This document shows, piece by piece, positions 43,434-52,985 of a stretch of 64,000 nucleotides of DNA (the stretch's first letter is position 1; each line of letters opens with the position of its first letter). Position numbers and translations under genes: made by a program. The stretch is taken from assembly GCF_947496855.1 (NCBI RefSeq), contig NZ_CANMED010000008.1, positions 202,509-266,508 on the forward strand, in the 5' to 3' direction. This DNA comes from an uncultured Aquimarina sp. Its GTDB lineage: Bacteria; Bacteroidota; Bacteroidia; Flavobacteriales; Flavobacteriaceae. The notes below the pieces were generated by a model. That model saw only the letters and a list, made by a program, of their open reading frames with translations. It did no database searches and was not told where the DNA came from.

Positions 43434-44498
43434 ATGCAATCCAAAACAAAATTATACCTTACTATTCTGCTTCCTATACAGGTTATAATTATTAAGATAT
43501 TATCTTTCTTTCCAGAATTTGTTGATCAGTTTTATAGTAATGGTTTATTTGTTTACACTTCTAAAGCTTTACGTTATGCTTTTGGGTGGCTTCCGTTTTC
43601 TTTTGGTGATATTGGATATAGTATTTTAATTATACTACTGATCAGATTTCTATTTAAAAAAGTCTTTCGAAAAAAAATACAATGGAAATCAGTGTTACTA
43701 GATACAGGAGCTACTTTATCTATTGTTTATGGTTGCTTCCATATCCTATGGGGAATGAATTACTACAGGTTACCGATGCATGAAATATTAGAGATCAATG
43801 ACCAATATAGCGAAGATGAACTTTTTTTAGTTTCAGAAAAATTAATAGACAAAGCCAATTTAATCCATACTAGCTTAGAACCTAATGATTCGTTATCCGT
43901 AGTGATGCCTTATAGTAAAGATGAAATATTCGAAAAAACAATTCCAGCATATCAGCAACTTAATAAGATCTTTCCAACGCTTAATTATTCTCCAAAAAGT
44001 ATTAAGAAATCTCTATTAAGTTTACCTCTTACATATATGGGATTTAGTGGTTATCTTAATCCAATTACAAATGAAGCACAAGTAAATGGATTAATTCTTA
44101 ATTATAAAACTCCAACTACTAGTTGTCATGAAGAAGCACATCAATTAGGCTTTGCTAAGGAAAATGAAGCTAATTTTATAGCAGCTTTAACTACAATGAA
44201 TTATGATGATCCTTATTTTAACTACAGTGGAACGACATTTGCGTTAAAGTTTTGTTTAAATGATCTATATCTTAGAGATGAGCAAAAAGCTTTTTGTTTA
44301 ATAGAAAAGTTAAGACCAGGAATTAGAAAAAATTATCAAGAAGTAAATGAATTCTGGATGAGTTATCAAAATCCATTAGAACCAATTTTTAAAAGCACCT
44401 ACGACACGTACTTAAAAGCAAATAACCAACCTAAAGGTATGGAAACCTATAGCTATGTAGTTGCTTTATTAGTAAACTACTATAAAGACAAGTTATAG
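43434..44498 (+). CDS. DUF3810 membrane protein with HExxH
   Basis: A 354-residue protein with two or three membrane spans in the first ~115 residues, then a domain with the zincin-like motif SCHEEAHQLGFAKENEANFIA. This HExxH plus downstream E(A)N pattern is typical of DUF3810 and suggests a membrane-bound zinc metallopeptidase, but activity is unproven. No neighbour gives context; it is divergent from the dipeptidase gene and 120 bases before the amidohydrolase pair. Confidence 0.85.
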   Translation: MQSKTKLYLTILLPIQVIIIKILSFFPEFVDQFYSNGLFVYTSKALRYAFGWLPFSFGDIGYSILIILLIRFLFKKVFRKKIQWKSVLLDTGATLSIVYGCFHILWGMNYYRLPMHEILEINDQYSEDELFLVSEKLIDKANLIHTSLEPNDSLSVVMPYSKDEIFEKTIPAYQQLNKIFPTLNYSPKSIKKSLLSLPLTYMGFSGYLNPITNEAQVNGLILNYKTPTTSCHEEAHQLGFAKENEANFIAALTTMNYDDPYFNYSGTTFALKFCLNDLYLRDEQKAFCLIEKLRPGIRKNYQEVNEFWMSYQNPLEPIFKSTYDTYLKANNQPKGMETYSYVVALLVNYYKDKL

Positions 44499-44617
44499 TT
44501 CTACAAACTATCTCTTGCTTACAATAGTAAATGAAGTTGTTAAAAAATTATTAATTCTTAAGGTCTTTCTATTGCAACGGTTATCTTTAAAACCAATTCA
44601 TCTTTACACAAACTCTT

Positions 44618-47605
44618 ATGAAAAAACTATTATTATCACTCTTTGTGATATTTATGGGATTTACTCTTAATGCTCAAGAATATTTCCCAAAAAATGATGG
44701 CGTAAAAACGTCTAACTCGAATTACACTGTTTTTACCAATGCGATAATTCATACATCTCCAGAAACAGAGATAAAAAATGGTACATTGATCATTCAAAAA
44801 GGAAAGATCAAACAGGTCGGGACTGCTCTAACTATTCCAAAAAATAGTGTAGTTATTGATTTAAAAGAAAAACATATATATGCTTCTTTTATTGACCCTT
44901 ATACCAATTTCGGTATTGAAAAACCAAAAACAAAAGGTAACTCTTTTAGAAGAAACCCTCAATACGATGCTTCTCGAGAAGGATATTATTGGAATGACCA
45001 TATTCGTCCTGAAACAAATCCACTCGAAGAATTCAAATATGATAACAAGAAAGCGGATGCCTTTATTAAGGAAGGGTATGGAGCACTAAACACTCACATG
45101 GCTGATGGAATCATTAGAGGAACTGGTTTTCTGGTAGCTCTTAATAATAAGGGTTCTGAAGGTGAACGTTTACTATCTGATGCGTCATCACAATTACTTT
45201 CTTTTACCAAAAGCAAAAAAAGTAATCAAGGATATCCTACCTCCTTAATGGGAGCTATGGCTTTATTGAGACAAGTTTATCTTGATGCCAGTTGGTATGC
45301 TAACGGAAATACCGATAACAGAGATTTATCTTTAGAAGCCTTAAACAGAAATAAAAAATTACCTCAAATTTTTGAAGCTGGAAGTAGAATCAACGGTTTT
45401 AGAGCGGATAAAATAGGAGACGAATTTAATATACAATACATTATCGTTGGTGGTGGGGATGAATATGCAAGAATCGATAAAGTAAAAGCTACAAATGCTA
45501 CTTACATTCTTCCACTAGATTTCCCAGAAGCTTATGATGTATCTGATCCATATATGTCAAATCTAGTAAGCCTTGGAGATATGCGTCATTGGAATCAAGC
45601 CCCATCTAATCCCTCTGTACTTGCTAAAAATGGGATACGATTTTCATTAACTACCCATAAATTAAAAAAGATAGCTGATCTTAAAACTAGGATAGAAAAA
45701 GCAATAGCATATGGTCTGGACAAGAAAACTGTGTTAGCTTCCTTAACTACAATTCCGGCAGAAATCCTAGGTAAAAGCGATGTGCTTGGTAGTTTAAAAA
45801 AAGGAGCGTATGCAAACTTCTTAATTACCAGTCAAGAATTGTTCTCTAAAGACAATATTATTTACGAAAACTGGGTACAGGGACATAAAAATATTGTTAA
45901 CGACATGGATACTGTTAACATTAATGGCACATATGAACTTACCATAGCTGGAAAAACATATGACCTATCCATATCCGGAAAATCCTCAACACCTAAGGCC
46001 GAAATAAAATTAGGAGAAACCAAATTAGGAAGTAAGATAAATTATAAAGATGATTGGGTATCTATAACATTTACTGATGCAGATACTACAAAAACACAAT
46101 ATACCAGAATCGTTACCGCAATAAACAATAATCCGAAATTTTGGAGTGGAAAAGCGATTCTTTCTAATGGTGTCGAAACAACTTTTATAGCAAAACAAAA
46201 ACCAAAAGAAGGCACCAAAAAGAATAAAAAGAAACCAGAAGATAAAAAGGAAGTCCCAAAAGTACTTCCTGTTACGTATCCAAATATTGCCTACGGAACT
46301 AGTAAATTACCTATATCCGAAAATCTCTTAATTAAAAACGCTACCGTTTGGACAAATGAATCTGACGGAATCCTAACCGAAACCGATATATTGGTTAAAA
46401 ACGGGAAAATTGCAGCAATTGGGAAAAACCTTAATATTGGAAATGCAAAAGTTATAGATGCTACAGGAAAGCACTTAACTAGTGGTATTATAGACGAACA
46501 CTCACATATTGCAGCGGCGGCTATAAATGAAGCTGGTCACAACTCTACTGCCGAAGTAACGATAGAGGATGTTGTAGCTCCTGATGACATTAATATCTAT
46601 CGTAACCTAGCGGGTGGAGTAACATCTATACAGATTCTTCATGGTTCTGCTAATCCAATTGGTGGTAGATCCGCCATTATAAAGCTAAAATGGGGAGAAA
46701 GTGCAGAAAACTTAATATATAATAACTCTCCAAAGTTCATCAAATTCGCCTTGGGAGAAAATGTAAAACAAAGTAATTGGGGTGACGCGGAAAGAATACG
46801 TTTCCCACAAACCCGTATGGGAGTAGAACAATTATATGTTGATTATTTTACTCGCGCCAAAGAATATGAAATATTAAAAAATAGTGGAAAAGTATATCGA
46901 AAGGATTTAGAAATGGAAACATTAGTGGAAATCCTTAATAGTAAGCGTTTTATTAGTTGTCACTCTTACGTTCAAAGTGAAATTAACATGTTAATAAAAG
47001 TCGCAGAGAAGTTTAATTTCAGAATAAATACATTCACACATATTTTAGAAGGATATAAAGTTGCTGATAAAATGGCTACTCACGGAGTTGGTGGATCAAC
47101 TTTTTCTGACTGGTGGGCATATAAGTATGAAGTAAATGATGCGATTCCATATAATGCAACCATTATGCATAATCAAGGAATAACAGTAGCTATTAATAGT
47201 GATGATGGCGAAATGTCTAGAAGATTAAACCAAGAAGCTGCAAAGTCCGTAAAATACGGAGGAGTAAGCGAAGAAGATGCCTGGAAGTTTGTAACACTTA
47301 ATCCAGCAAAACTTTTACATATTGATGACCGTGTCGGAAGTATTAAAGTAGGAAAAGATGCAGATCTAGTATTATGGACAGATCATCCACTATCTATTTA
47401 TGCAAAAGCTGAAAAAACAATTATTGAAGGAGCAATATATTTTGATCTTGAAAAAGACAAAGCAATGAGAAAAACTATTGCTCAAGAAAAGAATCAGCTT
47501 TCTACTATGTTACTAAAGGCAAAAAACAATGGTTTGAAAACACAACCTCCTAAGAAAAAAGAGAAACAACAATTTCATTGTGAAACTTTAGAAACAATAC
47601 ACTAA
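44618..47605 (+). CDS. Exported two-domain amidohydrolase, N-terminal domain degenerate
   Basis: A 995-residue protein with a signal peptide (1-20, ending LNAQ) and two tandem amidohydrolase-like domains. The first (about 36-430) has the entry pattern TNAIIHTSPETEIKNG, but its metal site reads ASFIDPYTNFGI instead of PGxIDxHxH. The second (about 570-965) keeps SGIIDEHSHIAA (His628, His630), SCHSYVQSEI, FTHILEGYKVADKMATHG and INSDDGEMSR, so it should bind metal. A KKNKKKPEDKKE-rich linker joins them. Probably a periplasmic hydrolase; substrate unknown. The next gene encodes a related protein after five bases. Confidence 0.88.
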   Translation: MKKLLLSLFVIFMGFTLNAQEYFPKNDGVKTSNSNYTVFTNAIIHTSPETEIKNGTLIIQKGKIKQVGTALTIPKNSVVIDLKEKHIYASFIDPYTNFGIEKPKTKGNSFRRNPQYDASREGYYWNDHIRPETNPLEEFKYDNKKADAFIKEGYGALNTHMADGIIRGTGFLVALNNKGSEGERLLSDASSQLLSFTKSKKSNQGYPTSLMGAMALLRQVYLDASWYANGNTDNRDLSLEALNRNKKLPQIFEAGSRINGFRADKIGDEFNIQYIIVGGGDEYARIDKVKATNATYILPLDFPEAYDVSDPYMSNLVSLGDMRHWNQAPSNPSVLAKNGIRFSLTTHKLKKIADLKTRIEKAIAYGLDKKTVLASLTTIPAEILGKSDVLGSLKKGAYANFLITSQELFSKDNIIYENWVQGHKNIVNDMDTVNINGTYELTIAGKTYDLSISGKSSTPKAEIKLGETKLGSKINYKDDWVSITFTDADTTKTQYTRIVTAINNNPKFWSGKAILSNGVETTFIAKQKPKEGTKKNKKKPEDKKEVPKVLPVTYPNIAYGTSKLPISENLLIKNATVWTNESDGILTETDILVKNGKIAAIGKNLNIGNAKVIDATGKHLTSGIIDEHSHIAAAAINEAGHNSTAEVTIEDVVAPDDINIYRNLAGGVTSIQILHGSANPIGGRSAIIKLKWGESAENLIYNNSPKFIKFALGENVKQSNWGDAERIRFPQTRMGVEQLYVDYFTRAKEYEILKNSGKVYRKDLEMETLVEILNSKRFISCHSYVQSEINMLIKVAEKFNFRINTFTHILEGYKVADKMATHGVGGSTFSDWWAYKYEVNDAIPYNATIMHNQGITVAINSDDGEMSRRLNQEAAKSVKYGGVSEEDAWKFVTLNPAKLLHIDDRVGSIKVGKDADLVLWTDHPLSIYAKAEKTIIEGAIYFDLEKDKAMRKTIAQEKNQLSTMLLKAKNNGLKTQPPKKKEKQQFHCETLETIH

Positions 47606-47610
47606 AATTA

Positions 47611-48915
47611 ATGAATCAAGACATGAAAAATATATCATACATATTGTTGTTACTACTATTTTCCTCAGGAAATATAATAGCACAGCAAACTCCTGCTAAG
47701 TCTCAAAATGAAGCAATTACAATTACAGGTGCAACGGCACACATAGGTAATGGTGAAGTTATAGAGAATAGTATCATTATTTTTGAAAACGGAAAAATAA
47801 CCAATATTGGTGTTAATGGAAGTACTACTGCTAAAGGAAAAGTAATAGATGCCTCTAGCAAACACGTATATCCTGGATTTATAGCTCCTAATTCGACTTT
47901 AGGGCTTGTAGAAATTGGAGCGGTAAGAGCAACTGACGATGATAGCGAAATAGGCGGTTTCAATCCACATATACGAAGTATTGTTGCCTACAATGCCGAA
48001 AGTAAAATTGTAGAAAGCATGAGGCCTAATGGTGTTTTAATTGCCCAAACCACACCTCGCGGAGGATCTATTTCTGGAACTTCTTCTATAGTTCAATTAG
48101 ATGCGTGGAACTGGGAAGACGCTAGTCTAAAAACGGATGATGGCATACATCTTAATTGGCCAAGTCCTTTTACTAGAGGAAGATGGTGGCTAGGAGAAGA
48201 TCCGGGATTTAAACCAAATAAAAAATACACCGAGCAGGTTGCAAAGATTAATGATTTCATAAATCAAGCAAAAGCTACCGTTCAATCAAATTCAGGTAAA
48301 AAAAACTTACCTCATTTGGCAATGAAAAAAATCTTTGATGGCTCTCAAACATTATTTGTCCATGTTAGCCCAGAAAAATCAATTCTTGATGTTCTTAGTT
48401 TTACCAAAAAACATGGAATACAAAAAGTGGTCTTAGTACATGCAGATGAAGCTTACAAAGTAGCGAATCAGTTAAAACAGCATAATATCCCTGTATTATT
48501 AACAAGAACTCATTCTACCCCTAATTATGAAGATGATGACTATGATCTACCGTACAAAAGTGCTAAGACACTAATGGATGCAGGAGTGTTAGTTGCATTA
48601 GAAAATAGTGGTCAGATGGAGCGTGCTAATGCTCGTAATCTTCCTTTTCAGGCAGGAACTGTAGCTGCTCACGGATTGGATAAAGAAAAAGCCCTGCAAT
48701 TAATTACAGGCAATACTGCCAAAATATTAGGCATTGATGACATGGTAGGTACATTAGAGGTAGGAAAAGATGCTACCTTGTTTATTAGTATCGGTGACGC
48801 TTTAGATATGCGAACAAATCAATTAGAAAAAGCTTTTATACAAGGTCGTGATATCAGTTTGGAAAGTCACCAGACTAAACTCTGGAAACGATACAGCAAT
48901 AAATACAGTAAATAA
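47611..48915 (+). CDS. Exported amidohydrolase-like protein lacking the HxH metal motif
   Basis: A 434-residue protein with a signal peptide (ending IIAQQ) and an amidohydrolase-like fold similar to the first domain of the upstream gene. The usual PGFIDxHxH reads PGFIAPNSTLGL, so two metal ligands are missing, while VVLVHADEAYKVANQL and LGIDDMVGTLEVGKDATL of the family remain. An in-frame ATG 12 bases downstream (MKNISYIL) is an alternative start. It may be a non-catalytic partner of the upstream enzyme. A terminator follows. Confidence 0.85.
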   Translation: MNQDMKNISYILLLLLFSSGNIIAQQTPAKSQNEAITITGATAHIGNGEVIENSIIIFENGKITNIGVNGSTTAKGKVIDASSKHVYPGFIAPNSTLGLVEIGAVRATDDDSEIGGFNPHIRSIVAYNAESKIVESMRPNGVLIAQTTPRGGSISGTSSIVQLDAWNWEDASLKTDDGIHLNWPSPFTRGRWWLGEDPGFKPNKKYTEQVAKINDFINQAKATVQSNSGKKNLPHLAMKKIFDGSQTLFVHVSPEKSILDVLSFTKKHGIQKVVLVHADEAYKVANQLKQHNIPVLLTRTHSTPNYEDDDYDLPYKSAKTLMDAGVLVALENSGQMERANARNLPFQAGTVAAHGLDKEKALQLITGNTAKILGIDDMVGTLEVGKDATLFISIGDALDMRTNQLEKAFIQGRDISLESHQTKLWKRYSNKYSK

Positions 48916-48941
48916 TTGAGTATACTGACATACTAAATAAA

Positions 48942-48970
48942 AAAGAGGCGCTTTTATCAAGCGCCTCTTT
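48942..48970. terminator. Bidirectional terminator after the amidohydrolase pair
   Basis: A 12-bp stem, AAAGAGGCGCTT with its complement (48942-48953, 48959-48970), 5-base loop, flanked by A and T tracts. It lies between convergent genes. Confidence 0.9.
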
Positions 48971-48974
48971 CTAT

Positions 48975-49292
48975 TTAAATTCCCAGCTTTACCATTTGGT
49001 GCTCACTTTTGTATTTGAGGGCTACCGTAACTCTTACCGATTCATATATTTCATCTCCTCCTTTTGATCTCCAAACTGCTTTAACACCTTCTTTTATCAA
49101 CCAGGATAATGAAGGCGTGTATGTTGGTCTAGGTACAAAATGCATTGCGTTTGAAGCCTCTAGCGCTTCTGCATACATTTCTGCCGCTAAATCTCCTAAA
49201 TCATCAGTTACATCATATTCTGAAATTGTACTATTAGGATAAAAAAAATTTAAGATTTCCGCAACCATAAGGTCATCGTGTAGTTTACTCAT
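48975..49292 (-). CDS. Small protein of unknown function
   Basis: A 105-residue soluble protein without signal peptide or membrane span, of a family I do not recognise. It opens MSKLHDDLMVAEILNFFYP, has an acidic middle (EYDVTDDLGDLAAEMYAEALEAS) and a basic C-terminus. Base composition matches the neighbours, and it has its own terminator, so it is likely a real gene. It is downstream of, and codirectional with, the aminotransferase gene at a distance of 120 bases. Confidence 0.65.
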   Translation of the reverse strand: MSKLHDDLMVAEILNFFYPNSTISEYDVTDDLGDLAAEMYAEALEASNAMHFVPRPTYTPSLSWLIKEGVKAVWRSKGGDEIYESVRVTVALKYKSEHQMVKLGI

Positions 49293-49412
49293 CGAATAAG
49301 GTTTTAAGAGATTAAAAAAAGATTAACTATTTCGTGTATACAAATTTTGCGAATTTAAATCTCAAATTTCACCCTGTTTTCAGTGAAATGTTACTCCCTA
49401 TTTTCCAGCATA

Positions 49413-50534
49413 TTAACTTTTAAACTCCTTCATATCCTGAAGTGCACTAACCAACATATTCACATGATTTGGTGTGCAACTTTCACCCATTATACCTATA
49501 CGCCATATTTTACCAGCAAAAGCTCCTAAACCACCTCCTACTTCAATATTGTAATCATTCAATAATCTTTTTCTTAGCAAAGCTTCATCATTTCCTTCAG
49601 GTAAAAAAACTGCATTTAAATTAGGCAACCTATATTGTTCTTCAACCAAATATCTAAATCCTAAATTCTCCAGTTTGGTTTTTAAAACCTGATGAACATC
49701 TTGATGTCTCTTCCATCTATTTTCTAGTCCTTCTTCCAAAACAATCCTAAGAGATTCCCTTAACGCATATACTGAAGAAACTGGTGCAGTATGATGATAT
49801 GCACGTTTGGCACCAGCCCAATAGTTTTTTACTAAACTTAAATCCAAAAACCAGCTTTGCACTTTTGTTTTTCTATTTTCCAAAGCCTTTAATGCATTAT
49901 CAGAAAAACTAACTGGAGATAGTCCTGGAGGTGCACTTAGATTTTTTTGTGTTCCGGTATATATTGCATCAATATTCCAATCATCAACTCTTAGTTCCAT
50001 TCCACAGTATGACGTCACTGCATCTACCATTAACAATCCACCTGCATTATGTACTAAGTCGCTTATTTCTTTTATTGGTTGTAATGCGCCTGTAGATGTT
50101 TCTGCATGAACTAATGCTACTAATTTTGGTTTTTTACATACATCCAATGCTTTTTTAATATCTTCTGGAGTAATTACAGTTCCCCAATCTACCTCAACTT
50201 TATGAACTTTAGCACCACATCTTTCTGCTATATCAGCCATTCTTCCTCCAAACACTCCATTAATACAAATAATTGCCTCATCTCCTGGTTCTAATAAATT
50301 AACCAAACAAGTTTCCATACCTGCACTTCCCGGAGCAGAAACGACAAATGTCATATTATTTTGAGTCATAAATGTATCTTGTACCATTGTTTTGACTTCA
50401 TCCATAATAGTTACAAATTCGGGATCTAAATGACCTATTAATGGAGTGGACATTGCTTTTAGTACTCTAGGATGTGCATCCGATGGTCCCGGCCCCATAA
50501 GTATCCTATTGCTTGTAGTAAGTTCTGTATACAT
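49413..50534 (-). CDS. Class V aminotransferase, alanine-glyoxylate type
   Basis: A 373-residue PLP enzyme of the alanine/serine-glyoxylate aminotransferase group. GPGPSDAHPRVLKAMSTPLIGH opens the protein; GSAGMETCLVNLLEPGD, HAETSTGALQPIKEI and LMVDAVTSYCGMELRVDDW follow, and the Schiff-base lysine is in YTGTQKNLSAPPGLSP. Preferred amino donor and acceptor cannot be read from sequence. A 303-base non-coding region lies upstream. Confidence 0.92.
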   Translation of the reverse strand: MYTELTTSNRILMGPGPSDAHPRVLKAMSTPLIGHLDPEFVTIMDEVKTMVQDTFMTQNNMTFVVSAPGSAGMETCLVNLLEPGDEAIICINGVFGGRMADIAERCGAKVHKVEVDWGTVITPEDIKKALDVCKKPKLVALVHAETSTGALQPIKEISDLVHNAGGLLMVDAVTSYCGMELRVDDWNIDAIYTGTQKNLSAPPGLSPVSFSDNALKALENRKTKVQSWFLDLSLVKNYWAGAKRAYHHTAPVSSVYALRESLRIVLEEGLENRWKRHQDVHQVLKTKLENLGFRYLVEEQYRLPNLNAVFLPEGNDEALLRKRLLNDYNIEVGGGLGAFAGKIWRIGIMGESCTPNHVNMLVSALQDMKEFKS

Positions 50535-50837
50535 AAAATTAGTTTTGCGTGTGTTACTATATCGTTTTCGTAAATAGAATTAGATAAAAGATATAAAATT
50601 AGTTAATTCTAAAAATGTACTCAAAGTGACTTTATTGTATTCCTGTTAAAAAGCCCATCAACAATGATTATTTCGCAATAAAAGAGTAGATTTTTTTCTT
50701 TAAATTATCAAATCCTAAAAATTGCATATATATTTTTATCAAAAAAGTTTTCGTTTTACTAATAAAGTAAAGAGCTCCACCAGTTTTTGACTAGTAGAGC
50801 TCTTTACACTTATAAAAGCTTATATTTTATATAAGAT
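50535..50837. other. Non-coding gap of about 300 bases
   Basis: The gap between the aminotransferase start and the end of the DUF6503 gene is AT-rich. I see no ORF, no RNA gene and no clear TAnnTTTG element in the orientation of the aminotransferase. Its right part holds the hairpin at 50767-50807. Confidence 0.6.
50767..50807 (-). terminator. Hairpin terminator after the DUF6503 gene
   Basis: An 11-bp stem, GTAAAGAGCTC with its complement (50767-50777, 50797-50807), enclosing a 19-base loop with a small inner AGT/ACT pairing. It lies 30 bases past the stop codon on the minus strand. Confidence 0.75.
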
Positions 50838-51632
50838 TTATTTTTCTTCTTTTGGTTTACTGAATATAGATGAATTCATTTTCTCTGTGCTTGCCGAAGC
50901 ATTTACAAAATTTCTTTCGCTTTTAATTTCGCCAACAACTCCATCTTCATATGTTCTCCATTTTAAGGTTTCAGGAAGTAATAAGCCATTAACGTCACTC
51001 CAATTAGTGTATTCTATCAAACTTATCTTTTCGCTACTTTCTTTACTAAAAAACGTTACTGTATATCCTAAATATTTCATCTTATAAGAATCCGCTTCAT
51101 AATACAAGAAATAGTTGTCTTTTGGAGAATCACCAATCGCTTCTCCATAAGATATTTTATAACCTGGATACGACGCATCGCCTACTTTAAGATCATCAAC
51201 TTTTTCATAAGAAATACCTTCATCTCCCAACACAAAAGGCATTGCATAAAAATAAAACATAAGATTATGATAAAAACGAGGGTTTCCTTTAAAATAAGTA
51301 GAATCTTGTTCAATCCAGGCTTCTTCCCCATCAAAACCTAATACAAATTTATCTGTTTCTATACGAGCATGTCTAGTCTTTAGGTCAGTAATATGTTTTT
51401 CATTACCCTCTGGGTTAGAAAGTTCAAAAACAAGTGTGTTCTGTTCATCAAAAGCTTTAATTCCGCCATGAGCTTTAAGAACAGCGGCTATATCTGTTGG
51501 GAAATCTTTAGAACGATTAGGAGTAATTACTTCTACTTTCTCTTCTACAACAATTTCTTTTTCTTCTTTAAGAGTTTCTTTACAAGAAAACAAAACACCT
51601 AAAATTACAGTGAATAATGTTATTTTTTTCAT
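50838..51632 (-). CDS. DUF6503 family lipoprotein
   Basis: A 264-residue lipoprotein (signal ending VLFSC, Cys17) with a glutamate/valine-rich linker, then the DUF6503 block AVLKAHGGIKAFDEQNTLVFEL. The long antiparallel-strand pattern (LGFDGEEAWIEQDSTYFKG, YPGYKISYGE, YYEADSYKMKYLGYTV) resembles LolA/LolB-like outer-membrane lipoprotein folds. Function unknown; the family is confined largely to Bacteroidota. It lies 72 bases after the gene at 51705 and may share its transcript. Confidence 0.82.
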   Translation of the reverse strand: MKKITLFTVILGVLFSCKETLKEEKEIVVEEKVEVITPNRSKDFPTDIAAVLKAHGGIKAFDEQNTLVFELSNPEGNEKHITDLKTRHARIETDKFVLGFDGEEAWIEQDSTYFKGNPRFYHNLMFYFYAMPFVLGDEGISYEKVDDLKVGDASYPGYKISYGEAIGDSPKDNYFLYYEADSYKMKYLGYTVTFFSKESSEKISLIEYTNWSDVNGLLLPETLKWRTYEDGVVGEIKSERNFVNASASTEKMNSSIFSKPKEEK

Positions 51633-51704
51633 TTTTGAATGGTTAAGGTTATAGTATAATTGACCATAGTCGTATTGTTTTCGTAACCTTACAAGAAAAA
51701 TAAA

Positions 51705-52985
51705 TTAAGTTTTCTGTTTCTTCTTTTTTGCAGCAGGAAATAGTACGTTATTAAGAATCAAACGATATCCAGGAGAATTAGGATGTAATTCTAATTCCGT
51801 TTTTGGATCTCCTACTCTATGTTGATAATCTTCAGGGTCGTGACCTCCATAAAAAGTAAAAAAACCTTTTCCTTTTATTCCATGAATGTATCTAGCTTCA
51901 TTATTAGTTCTATTTTCTCCCAATACTAATACATTGGATTTAATTTCGCTAGGATCATATGCAGTGGTTTGTCCCATAAATCCTTTCACCAACGCAGTGT
52001 GATTCTGACAAAGCATTGTAGGAATTGGATCCCATTTTGCCGAAAAATCCATTAGTGTAAAATAATCAGTGGTTTTAGAAATACGACGTTTCCTAGTCAT
52101 ATCAATAGAAGAAAACTCATAAACATTAGGACTACGTTCTAATGTAAAATCTTTAAACGCAAAGGTGTTATTATAATTAATTTTAGATTGGTATCCAGGC
52201 TCACTCGGATCTCCATCAAACATTGGTTCACATATGTCTACTCCTTCTGCCGCTAATGCTATCTCAAAACTATCTGTTGCGCTACACATAGCAAACATAA
52301 ACCCACCTCCCACAACATAATCTCTAATTTTTAAAGCAACGCCTAATTTTTCCTGAGAAACTTTTTGATATCCTAAATCACTTGCTAACTTTTCTGCTTG
52401 AGCCTTTTCTCTTATGTACCAAGGAGCTGCTCTATATGAAGAATAAAACTTACCATACTGTCCGGTAAAATCTTCGTGATGTAGATGTAACCAATCAAAT
52501 AATATTAAATTATCTTCTAATACTTCTTTATCATATACCGTTTCATAAGGGATTTCTGCAAAAGTAAGTACCATGGTTACTGCATCATCCCAAGGTTGAT
52601 TTCCTTTTGGAGAATATACCGCTATCTTTGGAGCTTTTTCTAATATAACCGCTTCCATATTCTTAGATGGGCTGCTAATTTCTGCTAGAATTTCCTCTGT
52701 ATTGGAATCACTTAACACTTCATACGAAACTCCTCTGATCGTACATTCTTTTCTAATATCTTCTGTATCAGGCAAAAGAAAAGATCCACCTCTATAATTA
52801 AGTAACCATTTTACTTTAAGATCTTTACTTAATGTCCAATAGGTAATTCCATAAGCTTTTAAGTGATTTTGTTGACTTTCAGCATCCATGGGTATTAATA
52901 CATACGAAGCATATGATTGGAATGAAAGAAAAAACAAAAAAATACAAATCGAAAACTTATACAGGTTTCTAGAAAGGAACGTCAT
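51705..52985 (-). CDS. Exported protein commonly mislabelled asparagine synthetase B
   Basis: About 426 residues with a signal peptide (FSICIFLFFLSFQSYAS). It opens the mature part with YVLIPMDAESQQNHLKAYG and contains NYRGGSFLLPD, WDDAVTMVLTFAEIPYE, LFDWLHLHHEDFTGQYGKFY and FTFYGGHDPEDYQHRVGDP. To my knowledge homologues in Bacteroidota carry the name asparagine synthetase B, but the glutaminase and AMP-forming motifs of AsnB are absent and the protein is exported. GGHDPEDYQH and LHHEDFTG may be ligand or metal sites. I chose ATG 52985; the gene overlaps the dnaB 3' end. Confidence 0.75.
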   Translation of the reverse strand: MTFLSRNLYKFSICIFLFFLSFQSYASYVLIPMDAESQQNHLKAYGITYWTLSKDLKVKWLLNYRGGSFLLPDTEDIRKECTIRGVSYEVLSDSNTEEILAEISSPSKNMEAVILEKAPKIAVYSPKGNQPWDDAVTMVLTFAEIPYETVYDKEVLEDNLILFDWLHLHHEDFTGQYGKFYSSYRAAPWYIREKAQAEKLASDLGYQKVSQEKLGVALKIRDYVVGGGFMFAMCSATDSFEIALAAEGVDICEPMFDGDPSEPGYQSKINYNNTFAFKDFTLERSPNVYEFSSIDMTRKRRISKTTDYFTLMDFSAKWDPIPTMLCQNHTALVKGFMGQTTAYDPSEIKSNVLVLGENRTNNEARYIHGIKGKGFFTFYGGHDPEDYQHRVGDPKTELELHPNSPGYRLILNNVLFPAAKKKKQKT

